Shown: positions 28,141 through 39,395, counted from the stretch's first letter. The stretch is 64,000 nucleotides of DNA from Chryseobacterium sp. OV279 (GCF_900128945.1 NZ_FQUD01000001.1:1725450-1789449), one strand, 5' to 3'. The notes: generated by a model from the letters alone, not told the origin. Translations and numbers: made by a program.

Positions 28141-31100
28141 ATGAGCCAATTAATACAAAATTATCTCAAAGGTTCAGACGCTAAGCCGCATCTTCGGTTG
28201 CTGGCTATTGTTGAACTTCAGGAAGCCAACCACGGTGAAAAAAATTGCTTTGGTGTTTTCGCAGGATGTAAGGGAAGCAAAACTGCGGACAGTGATTTTA
28301 ATTCCCTGCAGTTGAAATGGGACGGAATTTCTGGAGTAAAACCTAAATGGCAGACAGAGATGCCGCTTTGGTGTATTCCGCTAAAAGTAAGTACAGAAGG
28401 GCCTTATGCCTATGAACTTAATTATTCTAAAGATCCTGTAAAGAACAGTTATCCGTGCAGGAAGGCGGTTGTTAAGCTGTATAACGGAAAAGACGGAAAA
28501 ATAAATAGCTGGAAAGATTACAGCTTTCTTCCCGGGAAAGACGCTGAATACCAGGAATTGATCACTTCATGTACCTATTTTGACTTTAATCCAGCTTATG
28601 GAACCGTTCATTATATAATTGAAAATAATACAGATGAAGGAATTGGAATCTGGATCACTGATAAAAATGTCTCACTTCCCCTTTATGATAAAAAACTATT
28701 CCGTATGGGTGGAGTTATTAGTGAAATTATTGACACCCATAAGAAGTTCAATGAACTGGAAACATGGTTTGGCGTTAGGCAGCCTCAAGATAGCCCACAT
28801 GCTCCGTTTTTCACGGTTGATCCTAAAAATAAAGCCAATGCTAATGGCAATGATGTGCCCGTTCACTGGAAAAAAAACGGTCGTACCGATGATATTGTAA
28901 CGTTTGATTTTTCGAAAATACCCGTTAAAATCACTACTGATTTCAATGATCCCGACTTTGTATCAACCAAAATAAGAGACGAGAATACCGACGATAAATC
29001 TCAAATTGCATGGTTCGGAAAAGATGCCGTTCACAACAGTTTATCACTCCTTATTACCGATAGAAAGACAGTTTCAGGGGTAGCAGGCTCTTATCTGTCA
29101 AGAACTGGATCAAGTACTGTGATTAATTATTTGCTGTACCGGCACAACGAAGATTCGAAAGAAAACCGGACTATTCTCTGTAAAATAAAGGATACCACAA
29201 ACCTTATTAATACCTGGAACGAAAAAACAGAAAATAAAGCCGTATCGATTCTTGATACTGAAGGAGCGCAGCCCATAGGTATTGTTCCGAAAATTGAAAA
29301 CACAGTTTTGAATTCCGTTACGGTTATATATGATAATGTTGATGGGATCAATGCCAATTTTTCCAGTGTATACTTTTCCGGGCACGGAAAACCGGATATA
29401 TCATTTCCATTAATACGGGATAAAGAGCTTTATGCAAAAAATGCTTCTTTAGATGATACTGAAAACCCTTTAATACACCTTAATGAAGTGGTGTTTGAAC
29501 CTTCAAAAGGGAATGTAGCAGACAACGGAAGTGTCATTATTCTGAATGTAAAGGCAGGCGAGACATCTCCTGATCTCAATAACGTTATATTGCTTGACGG
29601 TTCATTTTCTTTTAAGCTGAAAAATTATTCCAAAGGAGACGAACTTATCGATAAACTGCAGGTCAGTTTCCAGCTTCAAAAAGCACAGAGACCACTCTTT
29701 TTATGGCAATGGTATAAAGATATAGATAAGGAAGATTCTATCCGGTACTGTTATTCCATCAATAAATTCAGGATTCCCGTTCAGGAAGTGAAAGCGTTTG
29801 GAAACGATCTCATCGGTAAAGAAAAACTGGTAGCGCCCTCATCGTTAGGAACGCTATCGGAAGGCTTCGGGGAGAGAAGTGAGCCTGCATTGGTGATTCC
29901 CTTACTCGAAAAAACAGAAAAAAGTACCGAAGGTCTTCAAAATGCATATTATCTGATGATGTCTGAAAGCTCGAATGTGGCTCAGAACTACAGACTGGAA
30001 ATGCAGCTGGAAGAAAAAGACCAGATGGGCGGAATAGACAGTACGGCCACCGTGGAAGCAGTAGTACTCAATGCCGCACCTCAGCAAATCGCTAAAATTA
30101 AAACACAACTTTTACGCTCACCCTCTACAGACGACGGAATTTATATTTTGGCGAGAAAATCAAATTTTTCCATCGACAGCGGTACCTGGGAAATTTATAC
30201 AGACAACGCCCTTGAAAAAGGATTCGAGCTTAGTCTTCCTGCACAGGCGGTTGGTGAGGCTTATATAAAAAGTATAACCAACAACGGAGGAGAACCGAAA
30301 GATGGCGAAGCCATTGACTACAAATTTTCTCCATCCGCAGTATTACAGATCGCCAGTGAACAGCTCAACCGCCAATATGTAACACCAGCCTGGAATCTTA
30401 AAAATATCTGGGGTGAAGTAGGAGACAGCAACCCGGGATTACAGCTTATTAATGCAAAATTTGAGTTACTTTATGGTTTAGGTGCCCAGTTAGAGAATAA
30501 AAATGCATTTATTGCAGAACTGGCCCTCAAATTAGGCGCTATACCCAATCCTCCACAAAACAATATTGTCTGGAAAGAATCAAAAGTACAGGAAGAAGCA
30601 TTTAAAACGCTGTATATGAAATACCGGGATTTATACAGATCCTGGCAGAGCAGGCTGTCTATCCTTGAAGTGTCTTCTTCCGAACCGTTTCGGCCGGGCA
30701 AATTTACCGATGGGATCAGCTATTTTATCCGCAGGGAGAAAAATCTGCTGAATGAGGATGGTTCGGTTAAAGAATATGGTAAAGGAGCTCAGTTTAGATG
30801 GCCAATAGGCCGGCAGGTTTCTCCGGCTCAGAATGATCAGCTATACCATAATCCTGAAGGTTTGGCGGGTGGCGCATTATATCCGTTTGAATCATTAGGT
30901 GTTTATGAAGAGTTGTGGCGGGAAGGGATCAGCAAAGGCTCGTCTTCCGGAGAAATTGAGCAGCTGGCTTTTACCTCTCTGGGAGGTTATGGCAGGCAAA
31001 CGGCCAGATTTGCCAGTGATAAAACCGTTATAAAATCAACCACTTCTTTGGGAAGAACTCATTTTCATGCTGTAGAGCGTATCGGAAGAATAGGCGTTTT

Positions 31101-34100
31101 ATGGAACAGAGCCAAACATGTGATTGAATATGAACGTACTGTAATTCCTCCGGTTCAGTTTAAAAAAGAGCAGCCCGAACTTCTGGGACGACCTATCGTA
31201 AGAAAAGTAAGAGAGTATATCGAAATCCTGGAACCTGTCAGGAAATATCCGGACCTGGATGGTATGAGCCCGGACGGTTCAGGTTCTATAACAGGCTGTC
31301 AATTTAAAAGTATAAAAATACCTGTGTCTTCCTCTTGGGGAAGAAATGTGAAGGCGGGTGGCAAGGGGATCATTGGCTGGGAAATTCCTCTATGGAACAA
31401 ACATGCCGATCCTGAAATCTATCCCTTTCCCCAAATCCTGCTGGAATTGTTAGCTCCTAAAGGTGCTGAAATAAAAAATGTTCTTTCTCAGATGGAGAAT
31501 GTGGAAGACCTCTACTTTTATACGGATGTTCGCTCAGAAGTAGTATTTATTGATAAAAATAACCTGCCGGTACCTGTTAAAATAGAAGCCGATACAGATC
31601 GTTGGCCCCTGATAAAATATGTAGACTATACCGATCTGCCTATGGTGGATATACACAGAAATGCCAGACCTGCTTTGGGAAATACACCGGAGCTTATGGA
31701 TGCTCCCTTACCGGGACCGATAAGTATATTGCCCGGTTTTGAACGATTCTGCTTTAAAGTAAAACCTTCGGAAATAACCAGCTCAGTCAACGGAAGATAT
31801 GTAGAAAATTCCGAGATTAATGGGAAACTGCGGGTAGCAACGATGATGCGGAGTGCTCCAAAAGGGAATGAGCTGAAAACAGCATTATCAGGCGGAACAC
31901 TTCAAACAACAACGGTCATTAACCAACTTGCTTTTGATCCCAATAATATTCTGAGCCAGTGTGCAAACGGGCTGGAACGTGCCAATACAAAGCTGTTGTC
32001 AGGTATACTGCCGGCTAACATTACCGGATATGCTTCCGAAGCAGTGGAGAAAATCACTTTTTCTGTAAACCAGATTGATGCCATTAAACATGTACTGGTT
32101 TCAGCTCCTGAGGTGACTTATCTAAGTAATAATGTTTGGTCGGCCGCCAGCCATTTCGAACTTCCTACAAAATTACTTTGGAAAAAAACCGTCGAAAGTG
32201 CCGATGCATTTATAGCTTCACTCATTTCAAATTATGACCTGCTGACTGGTGAAGTGACTAAAAAGGTGAATGCAATAATGGCGGAGGCTAATGAAATAAC
32301 TGATGAGTTTATTGAGAAATTAGATCATGAAATCAATGGTCAGGTTGTATCTGTCCAAAAGATCATTGAACAGTTTTCTTTTGAAATAAGTTCGCTTGCC
32401 AATGAAGCGACGGGAATTATTAACCAGGGAGTAGACGTTACAGAACGCTTTTTACAACAGATTGATACCTATTTATCAGATGCTGAAAAAGAAATCCAAA
32501 GCATTAATCTGCATACTCCCGATGAGGTGAAAGATGAAATAGAAAGGCATTTAAATGTTAAAAGAAGAGATATTCTGGATCAGATGACCAATAATGTTCT
32601 GTTAAATAAATTAAATGCAAAGTTCAATTTCGAAAAGAAGATCAATGATTTATTTGACGACATACTTCAGGAAATACGTGAATCAGAGCTGTCTATCGGT
32701 TTTGCTGTAGACAAGACAAAAAAACTGCGCAATGATATCATCGATTATATTAATGCCAATAAGGGTTTGTCTAAAGAAATAAGAATAATAGTTGATGAAG
32801 AATCCGCAGCTCTTAAAGACGGTGTTAATACCATAGAAAGTGAGCTTTTAAAAAAACTGAAACAGCTCAGCAATACAATTTCGATTGAACATCTGAACCT
32901 TAAAGAAACCCTGAAAACCTTTAGCAAAGAGAAGAAGGAATTTATACAATCGGTCAACGGTTGGCTAAATAAGACAGTGATTGATATTAGGGGAATATTG
33001 GAACCCGGGCTTATAAAAGAATTTTCAACTATCCTGGTGAATGATCCCCAAAGTGAGATTGTTGGTTTTAAACCCCTTATCGATTATTTTAAGGAAGCTG
33101 ATGATTATATTAAAAACATCGCGAGGGAATTATCTTCCTTTTTTCATCAATTGGATCCCAATCAGTACAAAGCTCAGTTCAGCAAATACCTGGAGCGTTA
33201 TAAAAGCTATAAAGACCTGGAAGCTGCTATCGGAACTAAACCCCCAAACCCCAAAAGTATCCTGGAAGCAGCCAATAAATTTACCGAAGAAATTAATGAA
33301 GATCTCCGGGCGCTCACCGGAACATTACTTCGTACTTACTCGGAAGGCGAAAAAGCAAAGTATACATATAATGAGCTCAATGATGCGGTAAATACCACTT
33401 TATTCAATTACAGAGGTGTATATGATGAACTGGTTGCTCCCGGTCTTGGCTTCAACCGTAAGACTGTAGCGATGCTCGTAAGTACCGATTGGAAGAACGT
33501 GGAACAGCGTTTAACCATTACTCCTGTAATGACTAAATTCAATCAGTTAAAGGAAAATCTTTCTGCACTGGGCATCAGGCTGCCTTCTGTTTCTATTACC
33601 GATAAATTTTTAGCCCCTGCCAGAGAATGGGGAGAAGAAGCTCTGAAGAATTTTAAAAATTCTCTCCTGAGCAATTATGATTTTACCAATATTATAAAAG
33701 GAGCAGGCGGTCTTGATCTGGAACGCTTAATCCCCGGGTTTAAAATGCCGGACGCATTCAGAAATAATATTAAAATAATGCACGGGACCGATGTCAACAA
33801 CCTAAAAGCCTGGGTAAAAGCGGAAACCAATATGAGTCTTCCCAAACGCGAAGAGCTTTTTGCCATAGGACCGGTAAGCGTATCATTGGACAAAGCAGCT
33901 ACTCTGGTCGGAAATGTAAGAGCAGAAATTGATGCAGACAGCAAAGTCGAAAAAGAGAACCACGGATCGCTTACAGGTTCTTTTATCATAGGATTGCAGG
34001 GCACAGAATTAATGCGTTTCAGAGATGCTAAGATCACTTGCGTTAATGATAAATATGATTTTGATTTGGATCCCAGCAGGATGGAAATGTCCGGACTGTT

Positions 34101-34809
34101 ACAGTTAATTACGGATGCCACTAAAAATATTCCTGCAGCATCTGAAGACGGTGAAGAGACTTCCGTGTTTAAGATTGATATTTTAAAAACAAAGTATGAG
34201 AATACCAATGTTGAAGTCCCATACGGAGTGAATGCTTCTCTGGATATTCCGCCCATCACGATAGGCGGTGGTCCTACGAATATCACCAATCTTGCTTTTG
34301 GAGGATATTTTAAAATGAAAGCTTTTGATGTTGAGAAAAAAACACTGGACTTTAGCTTGGGATTAGGATTTTACCTCGGAAAACGGGAAGCTCCGTTTAT
34401 TTTTACCGCCTTTATATTCGGTGGCGGCGGCTTTGTCGACTGTTCGGTGGATTACACGCCTTCTTTAAGCAATAGCCTGAATGTCAATTTTGCCATGAGT
34501 GTACAGGCAAGTGCTGCCTTGGCTTTTAATGCCGGCTGGATCTACGGTAGTGTAATGGTAGGAATGGGCATAGAAGTAATGTATGTCAAAAAGGCTCTCG
34601 GGCCTGGAAGCAGGACGAGTGTTATCATGTTCATACAGTTTATCGGGCATGTATGCGTCGTTCGTATTATTCATGTTTTTCTGGTTGTACGCCTTGCCAT
34701 TGCCTATGACGGTCAAAAAATGACAGGTACCGGAAGAATAAAAGCCTCCATGAGAATTTGCAGATTTTTCACCCTAAAAGTGGAAAAAAATTACACCCAT
34801 AACTTTTAA
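28141..34809 (+). CDS. giant protein of unknown function (2222 residues)
   Basis: I cannot assign a family. There is no signal peptide. Residues 1 to about 900 look beta-rich and mixed, with many short acidic/aromatic segments. Around 970-1040 is a conserved-looking stretch (LGRTHFHAVERIGRIG ... RPIVRKVREYIEILEP). Residues about 1370-1720 are a long charged helical region likely to form coiled coils. Residues about 2050-2145 are Gly-rich with alternating hydrophobic residues (for example FSLGLGFYLG, FTAFIFGGGGFV and GSVMVGMGIEV), suggesting beta-barrel or amphipathic strands. The last 70 residues are hydrophobic and basic. I recall large uncharacterised actinobacterial and myxobacterial proteins with a similar Gly-rich C-terminus, unchecked. 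It lies between the M23 peptidase gene (26 bases) and the 1491-residue gene (13 bases), so the three form an operon. Confidence 0.85.
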   Translation: MSQLIQNYLKGSDAKPHLRLLAIVELQEANHGEKNCFGVFAGCKGSKTADSDFNSLQLKWDGISGVKPKWQTEMPLWCIPLKVSTEGPYAYELNYSKDPVKNSYPCRKAVVKLYNGKDGKINSWKDYSFLPGKDAEYQELITSCTYFDFNPAYGTVHYIIENNTDEGIGIWITDKNVSLPLYDKKLFRMGGVISEIIDTHKKFNELETWFGVRQPQDSPHAPFFTVDPKNKANANGNDVPVHWKKNGRTDDIVTFDFSKIPVKITTDFNDPDFVSTKIRDENTDDKSQIAWFGKDAVHNSLSLLITDRKTVSGVAGSYLSRTGSSTVINYLLYRHNEDSKENRTILCKIKDTTNLINTWNEKTENKAVSILDTEGAQPIGIVPKIENTVLNSVTVIYDNVDGINANFSSVYFSGHGKPDISFPLIRDKELYAKNASLDDTENPLIHLNEVVFEPSKGNVADNGSVIILNVKAGETSPDLNNVILLDGSFSFKLKNYSKGDELIDKLQVSFQLQKAQRPLFLWQWYKDIDKEDSIRYCYSINKFRIPVQEVKAFGNDLIGKEKLVAPSSLGTLSEGFGERSEPALVIPLLEKTEKSTEGLQNAYYLMMSESSNVAQNYRLEMQLEEKDQMGGIDSTATVEAVVLNAAPQQIAKIKTQLLRSPSTDDGIYILARKSNFSIDSGTWEIYTDNALEKGFELSLPAQAVGEAYIKSITNNGGEPKDGEAIDYKFSPSAVLQIASEQLNRQYVTPAWNLKNIWGEVGDSNPGLQLINAKFELLYGLGAQLENKNAFIAELALKLGAIPNPPQNNIVWKESKVQEEAFKTLYMKYRDLYRSWQSRLSILEVSSSEPFRPGKFTDGISYFIRREKNLLNEDGSVKEYGKGAQFRWPIGRQVSPAQNDQLYHNPEGLAGGALYPFESLGVYEELWREGISKGSSSGEIEQLAFTSLGGYGRQTARFASDKTVIKSTTSLGRTHFHAVERIGRIGVLWNRAKHVIEYERTVIPPVQFKKEQPELLGRPIVRKVREYIEILEPVRKYPDLDGMSPDGSGSITGCQFKSIKIPVSSSWGRNVKAGGKGIIGWEIPLWNKHADPEIYPFPQILLELLAPKGAEIKNVLSQMENVEDLYFYTDVRSEVVFIDKNNLPVPVKIEADTDRWPLIKYVDYTDLPMVDIHRNARPALGNTPELMDAPLPGPISILPGFERFCFKVKPSEITSSVNGRYVENSEINGKLRVATMMRSAPKGNELKTALSGGTLQTTTVINQLAFDPNNILSQCANGLERANTKLLSGILPANITGYASEAVEKITFSVNQIDAIKHVLVSAPEVTYLSNNVWSAASHFELPTKLLWKKTVESADAFIASLISNYDLLTGEVTKKVNAIMAEANEITDEFIEKLDHEINGQVVSVQKIIEQFSFEISSLANEATGIINQGVDVTERFLQQIDTYLSDAEKEIQSINLHTPDEVKDEIERHLNVKRRDILDQMTNNVLLNKLNAKFNFEKKINDLFDDILQEIRESELSIGFAVDKTKKLRNDIIDYINANKGLSKEIRIIVDEESAALKDGVNTIESELLKKLKQLSNTISIEHLNLKETLKTFSKEKKEFIQSVNGWLNKTVIDIRGILEPGLIKEFSTILVNDPQSEIVGFKPLIDYFKEADDYIKNIARELSSFFHQLDPNQYKAQFSKYLERYKSYKDLEAAIGTKPPNPKSILEAANKFTEEINEDLRALTGTLLRTYSEGEKAKYTYNELNDAVNTTLFNYRGVYDELVAPGLGFNRKTVAMLVSTDWKNVEQRLTITPVMTKFNQLKENLSALGIRLPSVSITDKFLAPAREWGEEALKNFKNSLLSNYDFTNIIKGAGGLDLERLIPGFKMPDAFRNNIKIMHGTDVNNLKAWVKAETNMSLPKREELFAIGPVSVSLDKAATLVGNVRAEIDADSKVEKENHGSLTGSFIIGLQGTELMRFRDAKITCVNDKYDFDLDPSRMEMSGLLQLITDATKNIPAASEDGEETSVFKIDILKTKYENTNVEVPYGVNASLDIPPITIGGGPTNITNLAFGGYFKMKAFDVEKKTLDFSLGLGFYLGKREAPFIFTAFIFGGGGFVDCSVDYTPSLSNSLNVNFAMSVQASAALAFNAGWIYGSVMVGMGIEVMYVKKALGPGSRTSVIMFIQFIGHVCVVRIIHVFLVVRLAIAYDGQKMTGTGRIKASMRICRFFTLKVEKNYTHNF

Positions 34810-34822
34810 TTAGCACCAAGAC

Positions 34823-37800
34823 ATGAATAATTATTTACAAATAGCCATAGATCCAAGCTGCATCCAAACCACTGATGATGCAGGAACTCCGCAAATGACA
34901 GTGGCCGTAAGCATTACCGGTCTGTCATTTGACAAAACGGATACGAGGGAAGAATTTGAGGCAGCAAAGGAGTTGTTGAAAAATTTTAATACCCATCTTC
35001 AGCACAACAGAATCAGACTTTATTTTCTTAGCGACACCGATACGGTATATGGATATGAAGATTGTGCTATCGTTGGAAATTCAACAGCTGGTTTACCTAG
35101 TGAATATTTAAATTATATACAAAATGAGCTGCTACAGAATATTAAAGATGAAGCACATTTAGAATATAAATTTAGAGGAATAAACGAAGAGATTAGTGTT
35201 GAGGATAGGAACTTTAAGGAGGAGGAATATATAAACGCCGGAGAAGGCTATTCCAATATGGCTTTCGCCAATTTTTCCCAAATGCTGGCACCTCTGAACG
35301 AACAGGTAGGACTTGTACTTTTCGGAAAACAGGATATAACAGATCCTACACAGCTGAATATTCCTGCGGGAACAACAAAATTCCTGGCATTTCCTTTACA
35401 TGATACTGAACCGGCAGCCGGCCCACGGCCAATCGGTTCCGGGATTTGGGAACTGAAGTATGGTCAGACGGATGAGGAGGGCATAAGCTTCGAGAATAAG
35501 TATATCTGCATTGAAACGGAAATTCCCGAAGAAACGGTTCAAAAGGGGAATATCCATCTCAGAGATGAAAAGGGAAATTTTGATGGAAAAGTTGAGATTG
35601 ATGTACTGCAGGATCTTGACTGGAGCACAGATTATTATAACAGTATAGGATCCTATTTAGATTTTTCCTTTCTGCTGCAGGACTGCCTGGGTGATGCCAA
35701 AAGCATTGAACTCATTGCGGCTGATGAAAAGTCATTTGAAAAAAACATCAGAGCTATTGATGGGCTGATGTGGCGGTTGGTATTAGAACCGTTCTTTCCT
35801 CATACTAAAGAATTACCTGATGGAAGCGGTTATTTTGAGGAGCAGATCGATCCGGTTGTATATAAGTCATGGGTGGATACCACAAAGACCAATGCCAACT
35901 TAAAAAAACTGACAAAAAAATTAAAAGAAATCCTTCTTACTGATTGGACGGATAATAAAATCGTTCTTAAGGAAGCATACCGCTTCTGCCGGAAAATGGA
36001 TGAAACGACCCAAACCGTTGAATTATCACTTCCCGAAAATGAATCAAAAACAGAATGGGTGGGCAAATGGACAGAATCCTGGGCCGCTGTTCTTGAAGAT
36101 TGCCGGCAATTGGCAACACCTGAAAAAAGGATCATTATCGGCAGACTGCTGGATGAAACGATGAAATTTGTTAATCAAAATTCTCCACCAAAGCCAATTG
36201 TGCAGGAAAGATACCTTTTAGAATGTATTGCGCAGTATAATCAGGCTGTGTACTACCATCAATACCAAATTTCAGGAGCTGTATCTATTGGAGAATTTAT
36301 GTCAAAACTCGAAACGGATATTGTACAGGTTTGGGAAAACATCAAAAAAGATCCGTTATGCCTTCTGAATTTCCTGTACGTGGATGAAGGAGAAGAATCC
36401 GACGACATAAAAAAATTGGTTAACGATTATCTGACAGACCATGTAAAAGGATTAAAGGCTAAGATTAAAAAAGAAAAAGCGCCTGTTTATGATCCTCCAG
36501 CTATACAGGTAAAGGTATATTCTGACGACAGGATACATAACGATACCGATGATATATCGGACGAAATTGCAGGATTCGTACTGTTGAATCAGCGAAGCAG
36601 GGAACCTTATGTAAAAGAATTTGAACCCGCATCCTGGCATTATCTGAATAAAACAACGTTGACCATTAATGATACCGATACCGGGATGACAATTCTTAAA
36701 CCCTTATTCCTGCCGGAAGTGGATGGAATGCCCCTGCTGTCTTTATCCTTAACCAATCATAAGCGCGGCATTGTAGAACCCAATCTTGCACTGCATAATA
36801 CGCTACAGGCACCCGGAACTGCCACCAGCAATAAAACCAAATTATCCCCTTATAAAATGGATTTTAAATGTCCGGAATTCTGGTACGGATACCATTATCA
36901 GTTTGTGGGATTTGTGGTATTAAACAGTGGTGTTCTGCCTCCTGTGCTGAGATCGGGCAGCAGTTTAAATGCCTTTGCGCAAAGTCCGGTCATTACTGAA
37001 GACAACAGTTTGGTTAAAAATTATCATCACCTTAGAAAAGTGGCTGTTGCATCCCCTAATGTATCACCGGAGATCAATGCATCTACGAGGCGGTTTTCGC
37101 ATCAGGAACCTCCCTCAGATTTTATGCCACTGGCAAAAGAACTGTCTTTCTGGAAAGAAAAGGAATATACCCACCTTACGCTTTCCGGATCAGAGACCTT
37201 TAATCAGGTAATAACCTTCGATATTTCCAAGGCTACGACGGGCATTTGGGACTGGTTTGCGTTTGAAAAGAAAACACTGAATGAATTGCTGGAATATCAG
37301 GGTACAGATAAATTACTGGAAGCAGTCAAAGCATTTTTAAACAAAGATGAAAGTGATACCCAAAAAAGTGATCTTAAACTACCGGATCCGGCTGTATCTG
37401 ACCTGATTCTAGTTGAATGGAGCACCGCATTTCCAAAGGCAACCGCAATGGACAGTTTTGAACTCGACAGCAAACATAAAGAACCATTTACGGTGTCCTG
37501 GAACAAAGATTCAACAGGATATAATAAAACTGACAATATCTTTACGGTAAAAAAAGGCGAAATTATCGAAATGAAATTTCTGTCGCTGGTCGATCAGAAA
37601 TACTTCGTTAAAGGAGGAAATGAAGAAATGCTGCACGAGTCTCTGATTCCGGAAGACAGAGCGGCGCATACTTATAAAAACTATTTAACATTTGCGCCTG
37701 TTTCTTATTGCTTTGAGGCGGCAAAACATCCTTCCGGCCATCTGGAAGAGGAACTTTGGGAGCTCATCAACATTACAAGTGACAGTAACAAAGATGTTCC

Positions 37801-39298
37801 GTTTCACGATAATGATTATGTAAAAGTCTTTGCCGGGGCAAAAAAATTCAAAACCGACATCAGTTTAGAATTTGCCTATATCAGTAAATTGGAAGTAAGA
37901 CATCAGCGGTGGTATTGGGACGGACGGCTGGATGTATCCGGTGAACCGGAATATCTGAATAACACCCATGTTTCTCTTGATCCGGAACATTCTGAAAAAT
38001 ATAAAACCAGCCAGGCTATGGAATGGGAAGCCTGGTCATTCTCCACCAGACCTGATCATACGGGTACGGTCAGACAGGCCCGTTTAAAATCAAGTGACGG
38101 AGAGATCAACAGACAGTTATTGTTTTCCATCGAAAATAAAGCAGAAACAAAAGCACTCTACCATCGTTTTGCAGTCACGGCGTATTCCCGGTATGCATTT
38201 ATAGATAAGATAGATTCCGGAGAACATAGAGTGATAGAAGGAAAAATACCGATAGATAATACTTCGGTTAAAAACCAATGGAAACGTTTTATTCAGCTGT
38301 GTAAGCGTGAAGAAAAACTCTCAGCTCCGGTGGTAAGATTTTTCATTCCACTCACAGAATCCATTACGTCTGAACAGGAAAAAACACTAAATCAAAATGC
38401 AGCGCCTATTATGGCGGTTGTAGAAGGAAATGTCTTTAATGAGGCGGGTCTTGCCTATGGACTTGAAATCGGGATTGAAAAACTGAACTACCTTACTAAA
38501 GAAGGTAATACGGAAGCGTACCTTAATTTTGGAGCCAGTCCAAATTTATCTCATATCAAGTCTCTTGCGCTGTCCGGTAGTGGCAGTTCAGTTGATTCTG
38601 ATAATTTTATTTTTATGCCGCAGGGACCGGTAGGTTTTACATTTGATTTGGCTGCTGAAACGCCTAAAATCACTTCTTCAGCCTATCTGCTGGATTTATC
38701 AGATAAGCATTTATCAGATGCCGTCTGTACCCTGCAGGATCAACGCCAGGCATGGAGCTTAATGAGAGTCGCTACCCGAAGTGTTATCAAAAGGAGATTT
38801 TATGGAGGCCAGACAAAATTAGAAGATCTGACCAGCAAATGGTCTGAAAAAACCTGGGTAGAATATGTACTCGCCATCGATTCAACCATCCCTGAAGCGT
38901 GGATCAATGAAGTAAACAAATATGGAACGGTGGAAGTAAATACTACATCATTTAAAGATTTATCGGAGATCAACACCTCCTATGAAGAACAGTATATAGT
39001 GGTCACAAAATTGGAAAATGATATGGGAGGAATGCCTGTAGAAAGTTATTACGGAACGTACTGGTATGATAAGGAAAATAATATCCTAAAAAGCGATCAT
39101 GGAGAAAAAATCATTAGCAAAGGGCTTAAAGGATTTATAAGAATTCTCATTGTTCAGAAAGAAAGAAACTTCAGTTCTGATAAAAACATATGGGAACTGC
39201 TGTTCAATGCAGATGATACCAAAATACAGGCAGATGCGCAGGTAGCCAGACCTTTGGTCACAAAAAGAGTGCCTGTGGAGTTTAACAATATGCTCTGA
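34823..39298 (+). CDS. giant protein of unknown function (1491 residues)
   Basis: No family was recognised. There is no signal peptide, transmembrane helix or obvious repeat. The composition is that of a large soluble protein with many aromatic and acidic residues. Recognisable landmarks are a WYWDGRLDVSGE stretch near residue 1030 and VVRFFIPLTES near residue 1170. It starts 13 bases after the 2222-residue gene and is the last gene before a terminator-like hairpin, so the pair probably acts together with equal expression. Size and pairing suggest subunits of a large complex, but this is inference. Confidence 0.85.
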   Translation: MNNYLQIAIDPSCIQTTDDAGTPQMTVAVSITGLSFDKTDTREEFEAAKELLKNFNTHLQHNRIRLYFLSDTDTVYGYEDCAIVGNSTAGLPSEYLNYIQNELLQNIKDEAHLEYKFRGINEEISVEDRNFKEEEYINAGEGYSNMAFANFSQMLAPLNEQVGLVLFGKQDITDPTQLNIPAGTTKFLAFPLHDTEPAAGPRPIGSGIWELKYGQTDEEGISFENKYICIETEIPEETVQKGNIHLRDEKGNFDGKVEIDVLQDLDWSTDYYNSIGSYLDFSFLLQDCLGDAKSIELIAADEKSFEKNIRAIDGLMWRLVLEPFFPHTKELPDGSGYFEEQIDPVVYKSWVDTTKTNANLKKLTKKLKEILLTDWTDNKIVLKEAYRFCRKMDETTQTVELSLPENESKTEWVGKWTESWAAVLEDCRQLATPEKRIIIGRLLDETMKFVNQNSPPKPIVQERYLLECIAQYNQAVYYHQYQISGAVSIGEFMSKLETDIVQVWENIKKDPLCLLNFLYVDEGEESDDIKKLVNDYLTDHVKGLKAKIKKEKAPVYDPPAIQVKVYSDDRIHNDTDDISDEIAGFVLLNQRSREPYVKEFEPASWHYLNKTTLTINDTDTGMTILKPLFLPEVDGMPLLSLSLTNHKRGIVEPNLALHNTLQAPGTATSNKTKLSPYKMDFKCPEFWYGYHYQFVGFVVLNSGVLPPVLRSGSSLNAFAQSPVITEDNSLVKNYHHLRKVAVASPNVSPEINASTRRFSHQEPPSDFMPLAKELSFWKEKEYTHLTLSGSETFNQVITFDISKATTGIWDWFAFEKKTLNELLEYQGTDKLLEAVKAFLNKDESDTQKSDLKLPDPAVSDLILVEWSTAFPKATAMDSFELDSKHKEPFTVSWNKDSTGYNKTDNIFTVKKGEIIEMKFLSLVDQKYFVKGGNEEMLHESLIPEDRAAHTYKNYLTFAPVSYCFEAAKHPSGHLEEELWELINITSDSNKDVPFHDNDYVKVFAGAKKFKTDISLEFAYISKLEVRHQRWYWDGRLDVSGEPEYLNNTHVSLDPEHSEKYKTSQAMEWEAWSFSTRPDHTGTVRQARLKSSDGEINRQLLFSIENKAETKALYHRFAVTAYSRYAFIDKIDSGEHRVIEGKIPIDNTSVKNQWKRFIQLCKREEKLSAPVVRFFIPLTESITSEQEKTLNQNAAPIMAVVEGNVFNEAGLAYGLEIGIEKLNYLTKEGNTEAYLNFGASPNLSHIKSLALSGSGSSVDSDNFIFMPQGPVGFTFDLAAETPKITSSAYLLDLSDKHLSDAVCTLQDQRQAWSLMRVATRSVIKRRFYGGQTKLEDLTSKWSEKTWVEYVLAIDSTIPEAWINEVNKYGTVEVNTTSFKDLSEINTSYEEQYIVVTKLENDMGGMPVESYYGTYWYDKENNILKSDHGEKIISKGLKGFIRILIVQKERNFSSDKNIWELLFNADDTKIQADAQVARPLVTKRVPVEFNNML

Positions 39299-39348
39299 GC
39301 CGGTTAGTGCGTACAGTAGTATCATTATAAACCGATGCCGGAATGTTC

Positions 39349-39395
39349 TAAATAGTATTCAGATAAACAGGATTTATTTGGATACTATTTTTATG
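39349..39395 (+). terminator. likely terminator of the giant-gene operon
   Basis: AAATAGTAT / ATACTATTT (9 bp, 23-base loop) is followed by T-rich sequence, 52 bases after the stop. The rest of 39299-39621 is AT-rich. Apart from a poor TAATTTTA near 39580 I see no promoter match and no gene. Confidence 0.5.

Noticed and set aside
33675-34289. 204-codon frame antisense to the 2222-residue gene
   Set aside because: It is a shadow of a well-formed gene in the opposite frame, with no start signal or family match.
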